From Micromonospora fulviviridis (GTDB lineage: Bacteria; Actinomycetota; Actinomycetes; Mycobacteriales; Micromonosporaceae): 64,000 bases of DNA. The DNA lies in contig NZ_BMRA01000001.1 in assembly GCF_014648395.1 (NCBI RefSeq), positions 310,001 to 374,000 on the forward strand. The letters run 5' to 3'. The notes beneath the pieces are model-generated. The model worked only from the letters and a program-made list of their open reading frames with translations, was not told the DNA's origin and did no database searches. Position 1 is the stretch's first letter, and the number at the start of each line of letters is the position of its first letter. The translations under genes were made by a program, and so were the position numbers. Of this stretch, positions 27,569-35,838 are shown piece after piece.

Positions 27569-28552
27569 GTGAAACTGCTCGTCACCGGCGGCGCCGGTTA
27601 CATCGGCAGCGTGGTGACCCGGATGCTGCTGGACCACGGTCACCAGGTGACCGTCCTGGACGACCTGCGCACCGGCCACCGGGCCGCGCTCGCCCCCGAG
27701 GCGACCCACGTCGACCTGCCGATCCACGAGGCCGCCCGGGTGCTCACCCCCGACGCCGGCTTCGACGGCGTGCTGCACTTCGCCGCCCTGATCGCCGCCG
27801 GCGAGTCGATGGTCCGGCCCGAGCTCTACTGGCACACCAACACCGTCGGCTCCCTCGCCCTGATCGACGCGGTCCGCGCCGCCCGGGTGCCCCGGCTGGT
27901 CTTCTCCTCCACCGCCGCCGTCTACGGCAACCCCACCGAGCTGCCCATCCCGGAGACCGCCGTCAAGGCCCCCACCAACACCTACGGGGCGACCAAGCTG
28001 GCCGTCGACATGGCGCTCACCTCCGAGGCGATCGCGCACGACCTGGCCGCCGTCTCGCTGCGCTACTTCAACGTGGCCGGCGCGTACCGGCACGACGAGC
28101 GGGTCATCGGTGAACGGCACGACCCCGAGACCCACCTCATCCCGCTCGCCCTCGAGGTGGCCGCCGGCCGGCGCGACAAGCTCCAGCTCTTCGGCGACGA
28201 CTACCCGACCGTCGACGGCACCTGCGTCCGCGACTACATCCACGTCGAGGACCTGGCCCGCGCGCACCTGCTGGCCCTCGACGCCGCCACGGCGGGCCGG
28301 CACCGGATCTACAACCTGGGCAACGGCAACGGCTTCACCAACCGGCAGGTGATCGACGTGGTCCGTGAGGTCACCGGGCACCCGGTGCCGGTCGAGGTGG
28401 CCCCGCGCCGCGAGGGCGACCCTGCCGAACTGGTCGCCTCCTCCGCGCTGGCCCGCGCGGAGCTGGGCTGGACGCCGGAGAAGCCCACCCTCCAGGACAT
28501 GGTCGGCGACGCCTGGGAGTTCTACCGCACGCACATCCTGGAGGACCGGTGA
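27569..28552 (+). CDS. galE: UDP-glucose 4-epimerase
   Basis: A 327-residue short-chain dehydrogenase-type epimerase interconverting UDP-glucose and UDP-galactose. The NAD loop TGGAGYIGS, the catalytic SSTAAVYG and YGATK (Tyr-x-x-x-Lys), and RYFNVAGA are all present. The GTG start has AGGAGG 6 bases upstream. It heads galE-galK. The 176-bp gap before it, shared with the divergent corC-like gene, has no clear operator. The junction to galK is remodelled by a short insertion with duplicated ends. Confidence 0.95.
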   Translation: MKLLVTGGAGYIGSVVTRMLLDHGHQVTVLDDLRTGHRAALAPEATHVDLPIHEAARVLTPDAGFDGVLHFAALIAAGESMVRPELYWHTNTVGSLALIDAVRAARVPRLVFSSTAAVYGNPTELPIPETAVKAPTNTYGATKLAVDMALTSEAIAHDLAAVSLRYFNVAGAYRHDERVIGERHDPETHLIPLALEVAAGRRDKLQLFGDDYPTVDGTCVRDYIHVEDLARAHLLALDAATAGRHRIYNLGNGNGFTNRQVIDVVREVTGHPVPVEVAPRREGDPAELVASSALARAELGWTPEKPTLQDMVGDAWEFYRTHILEDR

Positions 28553-28614
28553 GCGCGAGGAGTGAGCCGGTTTTGCGAGCCCCGCAGTCGCGAACGAAGG
28601 AGGACCGGTGAGCG
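28540..28614 (+). repeat. 16-bp direct duplication flanking a 43-bp insert at the galE/galK junction
   Basis: GGAGGACCGGTGAGCG occurs at 28540-28555 and exactly again at 28599-28614. The first copy holds the galE stop, the second the galK ribosome site and GTG. The 43 bases between (28556-28598) contain a hairpin TTTGCGA/TCGCGAA (28572-28578 with 28588-28594, one G-U pair). Removing one copy plus insert gives a GTGA stop/start overlap, the usual spacing in this genome, so an insertion with target duplication is the simplest reading. Confidence 0.75.
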
Positions 28615-29768
28615 GTGACGTCGCGGCCCGCGCCACCGCCGGCTTCCGGCAGCGGTACGGCGGGGAGCCCGCGGGCCGCTGGGCGGCTCCCGGCCGGGTC
28701 AACCTGATCGGCGAGCACACCGACTACAACGACGGCTTCGTGCTGCCCTTCGCGCTGCCACTGCGTACCGTCGTCGCCGCGGCGGTCGCCGACGACGGGC
28801 GCTGGAGCGTCTGGTCGGAGCTGGACGACAAGCCCGTGGAGTTCGGGCCGGCCGAGGCCGACGAGCCCGGCCGGGTCGACGGCTGGGCCGCCTACGTGGC
28901 CGGGGTGGTCTGGGCGCTGCGCGCCGCCGGCCACACCGTCCCCGGCGCCCGGCTGGCCATCGCCTCCGACGTGCCGGTCGGCTCCGGGCTCTCCTCGTCG
29001 GCGGCCATCGAGGCGGCGGTGCTCGCCGCCCTGGTCGAGCTGGGCGGCCTGGACCTGCCCGCCGACCGCTGGCCCCGGCTCGCCCAGCGGGCCGAGAACG
29101 ACTACGTCGGCGCGCCCACCGGCATCATGGACCAGTCCGCGGTGATCCGCGGCCGCTCCGGGCACGCGCTCTTCCTGGACTGCCGCACCGAGGCGGTCGA
29201 GCAGATCCCGTTCGACCTGGAGGCCGCCGGGCTGGCCGTGCTGGTGATCGACAGCCGCGCACCGCACCGGCACGCCGACGGCGAGTACGCGGCCCGCCGC
29301 AAGTCCTGCGAGCGGGCCGCCAAGGCGCTCGGGGTGGCCGCGCTGCGCGACGTCGCCACCGGCGACCTGGACGCCGCGCTGGCCCGCCTCGACGACGCCG
29401 AGACCCGCCGCCGGGTCCGCCACGTGGTCACCGAGGACCAGCGGGTGCTCGACACCGTCGAACTGCTGCGCGCCGGCCGGATCCGCGACATCGGCCCGCT
29501 GCTGACCGCCTCCCACGCCTCGATGCGGGACGACTTCGAGATCACCGTGCCGGAGATCGACACCGCGGTCGAGGCGGCGCTGGCCGCCGGGGCGTACGGG
29601 GCCCGGATGACCGGCGGCGGGTTCGGCGGCTGCGTGCTCGCCCTGGTCGACGCGGACGCCGCCGACGCCGTGGCGGCCGCCGTGGCCGCCGCGTACGCCG
29701 ACCGCGGCTTCGCCGCGCCCGGCACGCTCACCGTCCTCCCGGCCGGCGGCGCGACCCGCCTCGACTGA
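28608..29768 (+). CDS. galK: galactokinase
   Basis: A 386-residue GHMP kinase that phosphorylates galactose at C1 with ATP. The galactokinase signature reads GRVNLIGEHTDYNDGFVLP, the ATP loop PVGSGLSSSAAIEAA, and the third motif RMTGGGFGGCVLAL. Length is normal. The GTG start has GGAGG 5 bases upstream inside a duplicated segment. With galE it forms a partial Leloir pathway; no galT is in the window. Confidence 0.96.
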   Translation: MSGDVAARATAGFRQRYGGEPAGRWAAPGRVNLIGEHTDYNDGFVLPFALPLRTVVAAAVADDGRWSVWSELDDKPVEFGPAEADEPGRVDGWAAYVAGVVWALRAAGHTVPGARLAIASDVPVGSGLSSSAAIEAAVLAALVELGGLDLPADRWPRLAQRAENDYVGAPTGIMDQSAVIRGRSGHALFLDCRTEAVEQIPFDLEAAGLAVLVIDSRAPHRHADGEYAARRKSCERAAKALGVAALRDVATGDLDAALARLDDAETRRRVRHVVTEDQRVLDTVELLRAGRIRDIGPLLTASHASMRDDFEITVPEIDTAVEAALAAGAYGARMTGGGFGGCVLALVDADAADAVAAAVAAAYADRGFAAPGTLTVLPAGGATRLD

Positions 29769-29790
29769 GCCGCCCTCCCCGACAGAAGAA

Positions 29791-29825
29791 GGGTGGCCGT
29801 CCCGCTCGGGACGGCCACCCCTTTT
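29791..29825. terminator. strong bidirectional terminator between galK and cysN
   Basis: GGGTGGCCGTCCC (29791-29803) pairs perfectly with GGGACGGCCACCC (29808-29820) over a GCTC loop and is followed by CTTTT. AGAAGAA precedes it, giving a pyrimidine tract for the minus direction too. The two flanking genes are convergent. Confidence 0.9.
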
Positions 29826-29844
29826 CGATCCGGTGCCGAAGCGG

Positions 29845-31149
29845 TCAGCCCGCCTCGACGATCATGCCGGCGCCCACGGTCCGGTTCGTGGCCTCGTCGA
29901 TGATGACGAAACCGCCGGTGGTGCGGTTGCGGCGGTACTCGTCGGCCAGCAGCGGGACGGTGGTGCGCAGCCGCACCCGGCCGATCTCGTTGAGCTTCAG
30001 CTCACCGGCCGTCTCGTCGCGGTGCAGCGAGTTGACGTCCAGCCGGTAGTGCAGCCCGCGCACGATCGCCCGGGCCGAGCGGGTCGTGTGCTTGATGGCG
30101 TACTTGCCGCCCACCTGGAGCGGGCGGGTCTCGTCCATCCAGCAGATCATCGCCTCGATGTCCTGGGCGACGGTCGGGGCGTTGTTCGGCCGGCAGATCA
30201 TGTCGCCGCGCGAGATGTCGATCTCGTCGGCCAGCCGGACGGTCACCGACATCGGCGGGAAGGCCTCGTCCACCGGGCCGTCGGCGGTCTCCACCGAGGC
30301 GATCCGGCTGGTGAAGCCCGAGGGCAGCACCATCACCTCGTCGCCGGCCTTGAGCACGCCCGAGGCCACCTGGCCCGCGTAGCCCCGGTAGTCGGTGACG
30401 GTGGTGGACTGCGGCCGGATCACGTACTGCACCGGGAAGCGGACGTCGACCAGGTTGCGGTCCGACGCGATGTGCACCCGCTCCAGGTGGTGCAGCAGCG
30501 ACGGGCCCTCGTACCAGGGCATGTTCTCCGAGCGGGTGACGATGTTGTCGCCCTGCAGCGCGGAGATCGGCACCACGGTCAGGTCCGGCACGTCGAGCTT
30601 CGCGGCGAACGCGGTGAACTCGTCGGCGATCTGCTCGAACACCTCCTGCGACCAGTCGACCAGGTCCATCTTGTTCACGCAGAGGACCAGGTGCGGCACC
30701 CGCAGCAGCGAGCAGAGGAACGCGTGCCGGCGGGACTGCTCGACCAGGCCCTTGCGCGCGTCCACCAGGATCAGCGCCAGGTCGGCCGTGGAGGCGCCGG
30801 TGACCATGTTCCGGGTGTACTGGATGTGCCCCGGGGTGTCGGCGATGATGAACTTCCGCCGCGGCGTGGCGAAGTAGCGGTACGCCACGTCGATGGTGAT
30901 GCCCTGCTCCCGCTCGGCGCGCAGGCCGTCGGTGAGCAGCGCCAGGTTGGTGTACTCGTCGCCCCGGGCCGCGCTGACCGCCTCGACCGCGGCGAGCTGG
31001 TCGGTGAAGAGCGACTTCGTGTCGTAGAGCAGCCGGCCGATCAGGGTCGACTTGCCGTCGTCGACGCTGCCGGCGGTGGCGAACCGCAGCAGGTCCATCG
31101 GCCGGGCCGACGCGTCGGCCTCGGCCGGCGCAACAGTCTCGACGCTCAT
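29845..31149 (-). CDS. cysN: sulfate adenylyltransferase subunit 1 (GTPase)
   Basis: A 434-residue translation-factor-like GTPase that drives ATP sulfurylase. G1 is GSVDDGKSTLIGRLL, G3 DTPGH and G4 NKMD; two beta-barrel domains follow. It lacks a fused APS kinase (CysC) domain, and no cysC lies nearby. The start overlaps the cysD stop by one base (TGATG). With CysD it makes adenosine-5'-phosphosulfate from sulfate and ATP, the first step of sulfur assimilation. Confidence 0.95.
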   Translation of the reverse strand: MSVETVAPAEADASARPMDLLRFATAGSVDDGKSTLIGRLLYDTKSLFTDQLAAVEAVSAARGDEYTNLALLTDGLRAEREQGITIDVAYRYFATPRRKFIIADTPGHIQYTRNMVTGASTADLALILVDARKGLVEQSRRHAFLCSLLRVPHLVLCVNKMDLVDWSQEVFEQIADEFTAFAAKLDVPDLTVVPISALQGDNIVTRSENMPWYEGPSLLHHLERVHIASDRNLVDVRFPVQYVIRPQSTTVTDYRGYAGQVASGVLKAGDEVMVLPSGFTSRIASVETADGPVDEAFPPMSVTVRLADEIDISRGDMICRPNNAPTVAQDIEAMICWMDETRPLQVGGKYAIKHTTRSARAIVRGLHYRLDVNSLHRDETAGELKLNEIGRVRLRTTVPLLADEYRRNRTTGGFVIIDEATNRTVGAGMIVEAG

Positions 31150-32060
31150 CAGAAGTAGCCCTCCCGCTTGCGGTCCTCCATGGCGGCCTCGCTGACCCGG
31201 TCGTCACCGCGGGTCGCGCCGCGCTCGGTGATCCGCGTTGCGGCCACCTCCTCGATCACCTTCTCCACCGTGTCGGCGTCCGAACGGACGGCCGCGGTGC
31301 AGGAGGCGTCGCCCACGGTCCGGTACCGGACCTGGGCCTTGAACGGCTGCTCACCGGCGCGGCCCCGGAAGAACTCGTTGACCGCGTAGAGCATGCCGTC
31401 GCGCTCGATCACCTCGCGCTGGTGCGCGTAGTAGATCGACGGCAGCGGGATCCGCTCCCGGGCGATGTAGTGCCAGACGTCCAGCTCGGTCCAGTTGGAG
31501 AGCGGGAACACCCGGATCGACTCGCCCGGGTGGTGCCGGCCGTTGTAGAGCGACCACAGCTCGGGGCGCTGGTTCTTCGGGTCCCACTGGCCGAACTCGT
31601 CGCGGAAGCTGAACACCCGCTCCTTGGCCCGGGCCTTCTCCTCGTCCCGGCGGGCGCCGCCGAACAGCGCGTCGAAGCGGTGCTTCTCCACCGCGTCGAG
31701 CAGCACCGGCGTCTGGATCCGGTTGCGCATGCCGTCGGCCGACTCGCGCACGAGCCCCTTCGCCAGGGCCTCCGGCACGCTGGCCACGATGAGCTGGAGC
31801 CCCAACTCGGCGACGCGCTGGTCCCGGTATTCGAGAACCTCGGGGAAGTTGTGCCCGGTGTCGACGTGCATCACCGGGAAGGGAATGTTGGCCGGGGCGA
31901 ACGCCTTCTGGGCCAACCGGAGCATCACGATCGAGTCCTTGCCGCCGGAGAAGAGCAGCACGGGCCGCTCCATCTCGGCGACGACCTCGCGCATCACGAA
32001 GATGCTCTCCGCCTCGAGGGCGTCCAGGTGGGACACCTGGTACGCGGCGGGGGCCGTCAT
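31149..32060 (-). CDS. cysD: sulfate adenylyltransferase subunit 2
   Basis: A 303-residue PP-loop enzyme: LLFSGGKDSIVML is the pyrophosphatase loop, followed by PVMHVDTGHNFPEV and the long conserved GGARRDEEKARAKERVFSFR. It carries out the sulfate adenylation itself while CysN supplies GTP energy. The ATG at 32060 is used because conservation begins at the nearby SHLDALEAESI; upstream in-frame codons look non-coding. It lies 80 bases after cysQ on the same strand, so the three form a sulfur operon or two adjoining units. Confidence 0.95.
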   Translation of the reverse strand: MTAPAAYQVSHLDALEAESIFVMREVVAEMERPVLLFSGGKDSIVMLRLAQKAFAPANIPFPVMHVDTGHNFPEVLEYRDQRVAELGLQLIVASVPEALAKGLVRESADGMRNRIQTPVLLDAVEKHRFDALFGGARRDEEKARAKERVFSFRDEFGQWDPKNQRPELWSLYNGRHHPGESIRVFPLSNWTELDVWHYIARERIPLPSIYYAHQREVIERDGMLYAVNEFFRGRAGEQPFKAQVRYRTVGDASCTAAVRSDADTVEKVIEEVAATRITERGATRGDDRVSEAAMEDRKREGYF

Positions 32061-32140
32061 GACACGAACTCGATTCGCTCGGATCCGCACATCGGGATTC
32101 CAGACCTTTCCGGTCGGACTCGTGAAGAAGAACGCTCAGG

Positions 32141-32974
32141 CTACCCGGAATGCCGCTGCAGCGCTGCAAGCAACCGGCTGGCGAGATCCTTGCGGCAGAC
32201 CAGCAGGTCCGGCAGGCGCGGGTCGGCCTCGTTGTATTTCAGCGCAGATCCGTCGATCCGGGAAGCGTGCAGTCCGGTGGCCGTCGCCACAGCGACCGGA
32301 GCGGCCGAGTCCCACTCGTACTGACCGCCCGCGTGGATGTACGCGTCGACCTCACCGGTGACCACAGCGGCGATCTTCGCGCCCGCCGAGCCCATCGGAA
32401 CCAGATGCGCGCCGATGTCCTCTGCCAGATCGGACAGGAAAACCGGCGGACGGCTACGGCTGGCCGCCAACCGGATGGTCCTGCCGCCGCCCGCCGTGGC
32501 GGCCTCCAGGGTCATCGGCGGGTACGCCGGCGGGTAGTCCGTGCCCAGCACCCGGTGCTGCGCCGGCAGCCCCACCGCGCCCGCCACGAGCCCGTGCGGC
32601 GTGGGCGCGCTGCGCGACCAGAGCGCCACGTGCACCGCCCAGTCCGAGCGGCCCTCCTCGGCGAACTCCCGGGTGCCGTCCAGCGGGTCGATGATCCACA
32701 CACGGTCCGCGTTCAGCCGGGACACCGCGTCGCCGCTCACCTCGGCCGTCCAGGCCAGCCGGGAACCCTCGTCCTCCTCGGAGAGCACCGCGTCCGCCGG
32801 CCGCCACTTCGCCAGCTCGGTGCGGATCAGGTCGTGCGAGACCTTGTCCCCGGCCGACTTCAGCGCCCCCGCGTCGGCGAAGCCCAGCTCCGCGCGCAGG
32901 CCCATCAGCGCCTGCCCGGCCCGCGCCGCCAACCACCGGGCGAACGCGCCGTCGATCATCGGAGGACTGCCCAT
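32141..32974 (-). CDS. cysQ: 3'(2'),5'-bisphosphate nucleotidase
   Basis: A 277-residue inositol-monophosphatase-fold enzyme. Metal-site motifs are LSEEDEGS, WIIDPLDGTREF and EWDSAAPVAVA. It hydrolyses PAP, the by-product of sulfate assimilation and sulfotransfer, to AMP and phosphate; an inositol phosphatase role is possible but the cysDN context favours CysQ. An ATG 15 bases further in is an alternative start. First of the sulfur genes on the minus strand. Confidence 0.9.
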   Translation of the reverse strand: MGSPPMIDGAFARWLAARAGQALMGLRAELGFADAGALKSAGDKVSHDLIRTELAKWRPADAVLSEEDEGSRLAWTAEVSGDAVSRLNADRVWIIDPLDGTREFAEEGRSDWAVHVALWSRSAPTPHGLVAGAVGLPAQHRVLGTDYPPAYPPMTLEAATAGGGRTIRLAASRSRPPVFLSDLAEDIGAHLVPMGSAGAKIAAVVTGEVDAYIHAGGQYEWDSAAPVAVATATGLHASRIDGSALKYNEADPRLPDLLVCRKDLASRLLAALQRHSG

Positions 32975-33067
32975 GCTGTTCCCGCTCCCGTCGCCCGGCT
33001 TCGCACGCCAGAAAGGCGCAGACTACCGGGCCGGACGCGACCGACCCGGCACGCCCCGCCCGGCGCC

Positions 33068-33658
33068 TCAGGCGCCGTGGTAGAGGTTCTGCGTCGGCTC
33101 CACACCCTTGGTGACCACCGACTCCACGACGTCCGCCGCCCGGTCCACCAGGAACTCCAGCTCCTTGCGCTCCGCCGAGGAGAAGTCCGACAGCACGTAG
33201 TCCGCCGGATCCTGCCGCCCCGGCGGCCGGCCGATCCCGAACCGCACCCGCACGTAGTCCTTGGTGCCCAGCGACTTCGACATCGAGCGCAGGCCGTTGT
33301 GGCCGCCCTCGCCGCCGCCGATCTTCACCCGCAGCTGGCCGTAGGGGATGTCCAGCTCGTCGTGGACCGCGATCACCCGCTCCGGCGGGATCTTGTGGAA
33401 CTGCGCCAGCCCGGCCACCGGGCCGCCGGAGAGGTTCATGTAGGTCAGCGGCTTCACCAGCACCAGCTTCGGGCCGCCGAAACCCAGCCGCCCCTCGGCC
33501 ACCTCGGCCACCGCCCGCTTGTGCCGGCCGAACCTACCGCCCACCCGCCCGGCCAGCAGCTCGGCCACCATGAAGCCGACGTTGTGCCGGTTGCCCGCGT
33601 ACTCCCGACCGGGGTTGCCCAGGCCGACCACCAGCCACGGCCCCGCCTCGTCCGTCAC
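33068..33658 (-). CDS. pth: peptidyl-tRNA hydrolase
   Basis: A 196-residue enzyme that frees tRNA from prematurely released peptidyl-tRNA. Catalytic and binding residues are visible: the His of NRHNVGFM, the Asn of [16 protein letters not shown] and [12 protein letters not shown]. Length is normal. GTG start with AAGGGA upstream. It follows rplY and a terminator-like hairpin; the order glmU, prs, rplY, pth is common in actinobacteria. Confidence 0.96.
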   Translation of the reverse strand: MTDEAGPWLVVGLGNPGREYAGNRHNVGFMVAELLAGRVGGRFGRHKRAVAEVAEGRLGFGGPKLVLVKPLTYMNLSGGPVAGLAQFHKIPPERVIAVHDELDIPYGQLRVKIGGGEGGHNGLRSMSKSLGTKDYVRVRFGIGRPPGRQDPADYVLSDFSSAERKELEFLVDRAADVVESVVTKGVEPTQNLYHGA

Positions 33659-33703
33659 GCCACGTCCCTTCCGCTCTCCCCCACGACCCGCCTCCGATAC
33701 GCG

Positions 33704-33736
33704 GACAGGCGCCCCCGGGAACCGGGGACGCCTGTC
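33704..33736 (-). terminator. terminator-like hairpin between rplY and pth
   Basis: GACAGGCGCCCCCGG (33704-33718) pairs with CCGGGGACGCCTGTC (33722-33736) over GAA, 15 bp with one mismatch, beginning about 20 bases past the rplY stop. No T-run. It may lower read-through into pth rather than stop it. Confidence 0.7.
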
Positions 33737-33754
33737 GCACAGCCTGCGGGCCGA

Positions 33755-34447
33755 TCAGGCCTCGGTCTTCGGCTCCTCGGCAGCCGGCTCGCCCTCGGCC
33801 GGAGTGCCCTCCGGGCCCTCGGCGGTCTCCTCGCCGACCTCGGCCTCGGCCTCCTCCTCGGCGACCTCGATCTCGGGGAGGGTGGCCTCGAGCTGCTCGG
33901 CGGTCGGGGCGGCGGTCACCGAGGCGACCGGCATCTCCGAGTCGGCGGCCAGCTCGACACCGGCCGGCAGCTCGACGTCGGCGGCGGTGATCTGGGTGCC
34001 GGCCTCGGCGCCCTCGATCGACGCCTCCAGGTGGTCCGGCACCTTGGTGGCGTCGGCGGTCACCGAGAGGGTGTCGTGGTCGTGCACGATCAGGGTGTCC
34101 TTCGCGGCCTCACCGGTCAGCTGGACCGGGACCTCGACGGTGACCTTCTCGCCGCGGCGGACCAGCAGCAGGTCCACGTGCTCGAAGGTGTCCTTGATCG
34201 GGTCACGCTGGATCGCCTTCGGCAGCGCCAGCACCTGGGTGCCGTCGCTCACCTCGATAGCGAAGAGCTGGTTCGCGCCGCCCTTGCGGATCGCGGCGGC
34301 GAACTCACGCGCCGGAAGCGCGATGTGCTTGGGCTTCTCGCCGTGGCCGTAAAGCACGGCGGGCACCTTGCCGGCCCGGCGGGTACGACGGGCACCACCC
34401 TTGCCGAACTCGGTACGGGGCTCGGCGCTGATCTTTACCTCGGACAC
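33755..34447 (-). CDS. rplY: 50S ribosomal protein L25/general stress protein Ctc
   Basis: A 230-residue, two-domain L25 (TL5/Ctc type) that binds 5S rRNA. The N-terminal L25 domain runs from MSEVKISAEPR through VLYGHGEKPKHIAL and FEHVDLLLV; the C-terminal beta domain follows. A Glu/Ala-rich tail of about 45 residues is longer and more acidic than in most homologues. GTG start with AGGAG 7 bases upstream. It has its own roughly 200-base upstream region. Confidence 0.95.
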   Translation of the reverse strand: MSEVKISAEPRTEFGKGGARRTRRAGKVPAVLYGHGEKPKHIALPAREFAAAIRKGGANQLFAIEVSDGTQVLALPKAIQRDPIKDTFEHVDLLLVRRGEKVTVEVPVQLTGEAAKDTLIVHDHDTLSVTADATKVPDHLEASIEGAEAGTQITAADVELPAGVELAADSEMPVASVTAAPTAEQLEATLPEIEVAEEEAEAEVGEETAEGPEGTPAEGEPAAEEPKTEA

Positions 34448-34540
34448 GGGGAAACTCCTGATGCTTCGCGCGGCGGCTTGTCGTCTGGCGGTGCTGGGCG
34501 AGGGGCTCGCTGGGGCTCAAGGTCATGAACGACCGCCCGG

Positions 34541-34580
34541 AGCACCGCGTCGATGACGGCGCCTCCGTGCGGTGCTTTTC
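34541..34580. other. stem-loop upstream of rplY
   Basis: AGCACCGC (34541-34548) pairs with GCGGTGCT (34569-34576); TTTTC follows on the plus strand. For the rplY message it would be a 5' leader hairpin; read the other way it resembles a terminator for antisense transcripts. The 34448-34693 stretch shows nothing else I can name. Confidence 0.35.
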
Positions 34581-34693
34581 AGCAGCCCGCCGGGCACCCT
34601 CGCCGTGGCAACCGCACCAGTCTACCCGAGCGATTTCCGAGCCATCCGGCAGTCCCCGCATCATCGCCGGCCACACCTCACCGGCCGACTTTT

Positions 34694-34734
34694 CCCGCCG
34701 GTGGCGGCCGTCCGGAACGGCCGCCACCGGCGGG
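34694..34734 (-). terminator. terminator after prs
   Basis: An 18-bp perfect stem, CCCGCCGGTGGCGGCCGT (34694-34711) with its complement (34717-34734), over a 5-nt loop, lies 8 bases past the prs stop. It has no downstream T-run on the minus strand, as usual for strong GC-only actinobacterial terminators. Confidence 0.8.
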
Positions 34735-34742
34735 CGCCGGAA

Positions 34743-35723
34743 CTAGCTCAGGCCACCGAAGAGGGTGGTCACCGAGCCGTCGTCGAAGACCTCCCGGATC
34801 GCCCGGGCCAGCAGCGGGGCGATCGACAGCACGGTCAGCTTGTCGAGCTGCTTCTCCGGCGGCAGCGGCAGCGTGTTGGTCACCACGACCTCGCTGATCG
34901 GGCTGTTCTTCAGCCGCTCGGTCGCCGGGTCGGACAGCAGCGCGTGGGTGGAGGCCACCACGATCTCCGCCGCGCCCGACTCCTTCAGGATGTCGGCGGC
35001 CTTGGTAATCGTGCCACCGGTGTCGATCATGTCGTCGACGATCAGGCAGACCCGGCCCTCGACCTCGCCGACCACCCGGTTCGCCACCACCTGGTTCGGC
35101 TTCAGCGGATCCCGCGTCTTGTGGATGAAGGCCAGCGGGCAGCCACCCAGCCGGTCCGTCCACCGCTCGGCCACCCGCACCCGGCCCGAGTCCGGCGCCA
35201 CCACCGTCATGGGCCGACCCGCGTACTTGTGCTCCACGTACTCGGCCAGCACGTCCATGGCGAACAGGTGGTCCACCGGGCCGTCGAAGAAGCCCTGGAT
35301 CTGCGCGGTGTGCAGGTCCACGGTCAGGATCCGGTTCGCGCCCGCCGTCTTCAGCAGGTCGGCCACCAGCCGGGCCGAGATCGGCTCCCGGCCGCGGTGC
35401 TTCTTGTCCTGACGGGAGTAGGGATAGAACGGCAGGACCACGGTGATCCGCTTGGCCGAACCACGCTTCAGCGCGTCGACCATGATCAGGGTCTCCATGA
35501 CCCAGGTGTTGACCCCGTGCGTCACGGACTGCACCACGAAGGCGTCCGAACCGCGTACCGAGTCCTTGAAACGTACGAAGATCTCACCGTTGGCGAAATC
35601 GTACGAGTCGGAGGGGGTCGGCGCGACGCCGAGCACCTCACCGATCTCCTTGGCCAGCTCCGGAAAACCCCGTCCGGAGAAGAGCATCAGGCTCTTGCGG
35701 TTTTCGGCGACGATGCTGCCCAT
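34743..35723 (-). CDS. prs: ribose-phosphate pyrophosphokinase
   Basis: A 326-residue class I PRPP synthetase making phosphoribosyl pyrophosphate from ribose-5-phosphate and ATP. The flexible loop PYSRQDKKHRGREPISA, the VDLHTAQIQGFFD metal motif and the PRPP loop VDDMIDTGGT are present, as is the C-terminal LARAIREVF segment. The ATG is followed by about 13 residues before conservation starts. It is downstream of glmU by 115 bases on the same strand. Confidence 0.97.
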   Translation of the reverse strand: MGSIVAENRKSLMLFSGRGFPELAKEIGEVLGVAPTPSDSYDFANGEIFVRFKDSVRGSDAFVVQSVTHGVNTWVMETLIMVDALKRGSAKRITVVLPFYPYSRQDKKHRGREPISARLVADLLKTAGANRILTVDLHTAQIQGFFDGPVDHLFAMDVLAEYVEHKYAGRPMTVVAPDSGRVRVAERWTDRLGGCPLAFIHKTRDPLKPNQVVANRVVGEVEGRVCLIVDDMIDTGGTITKAADILKESGAAEIVVASTHALLSDPATERLKNSPISEVVVTNTLPLPPEKQLDKLTVLSIAPLLARAIREVFDDGSVTTLFGGLS

Positions 35724-35838
35724 GGGCCCGTCTGCTCCCGTATGTCGGTGGTTCCCGGCGGCGGTGAGCCGGGGACTATTCGGTTGCAGTATCCCCCGCG
35801 TTCACCGGTCCTCCCACGGTCTCCGGCCCCCCGTGGAT

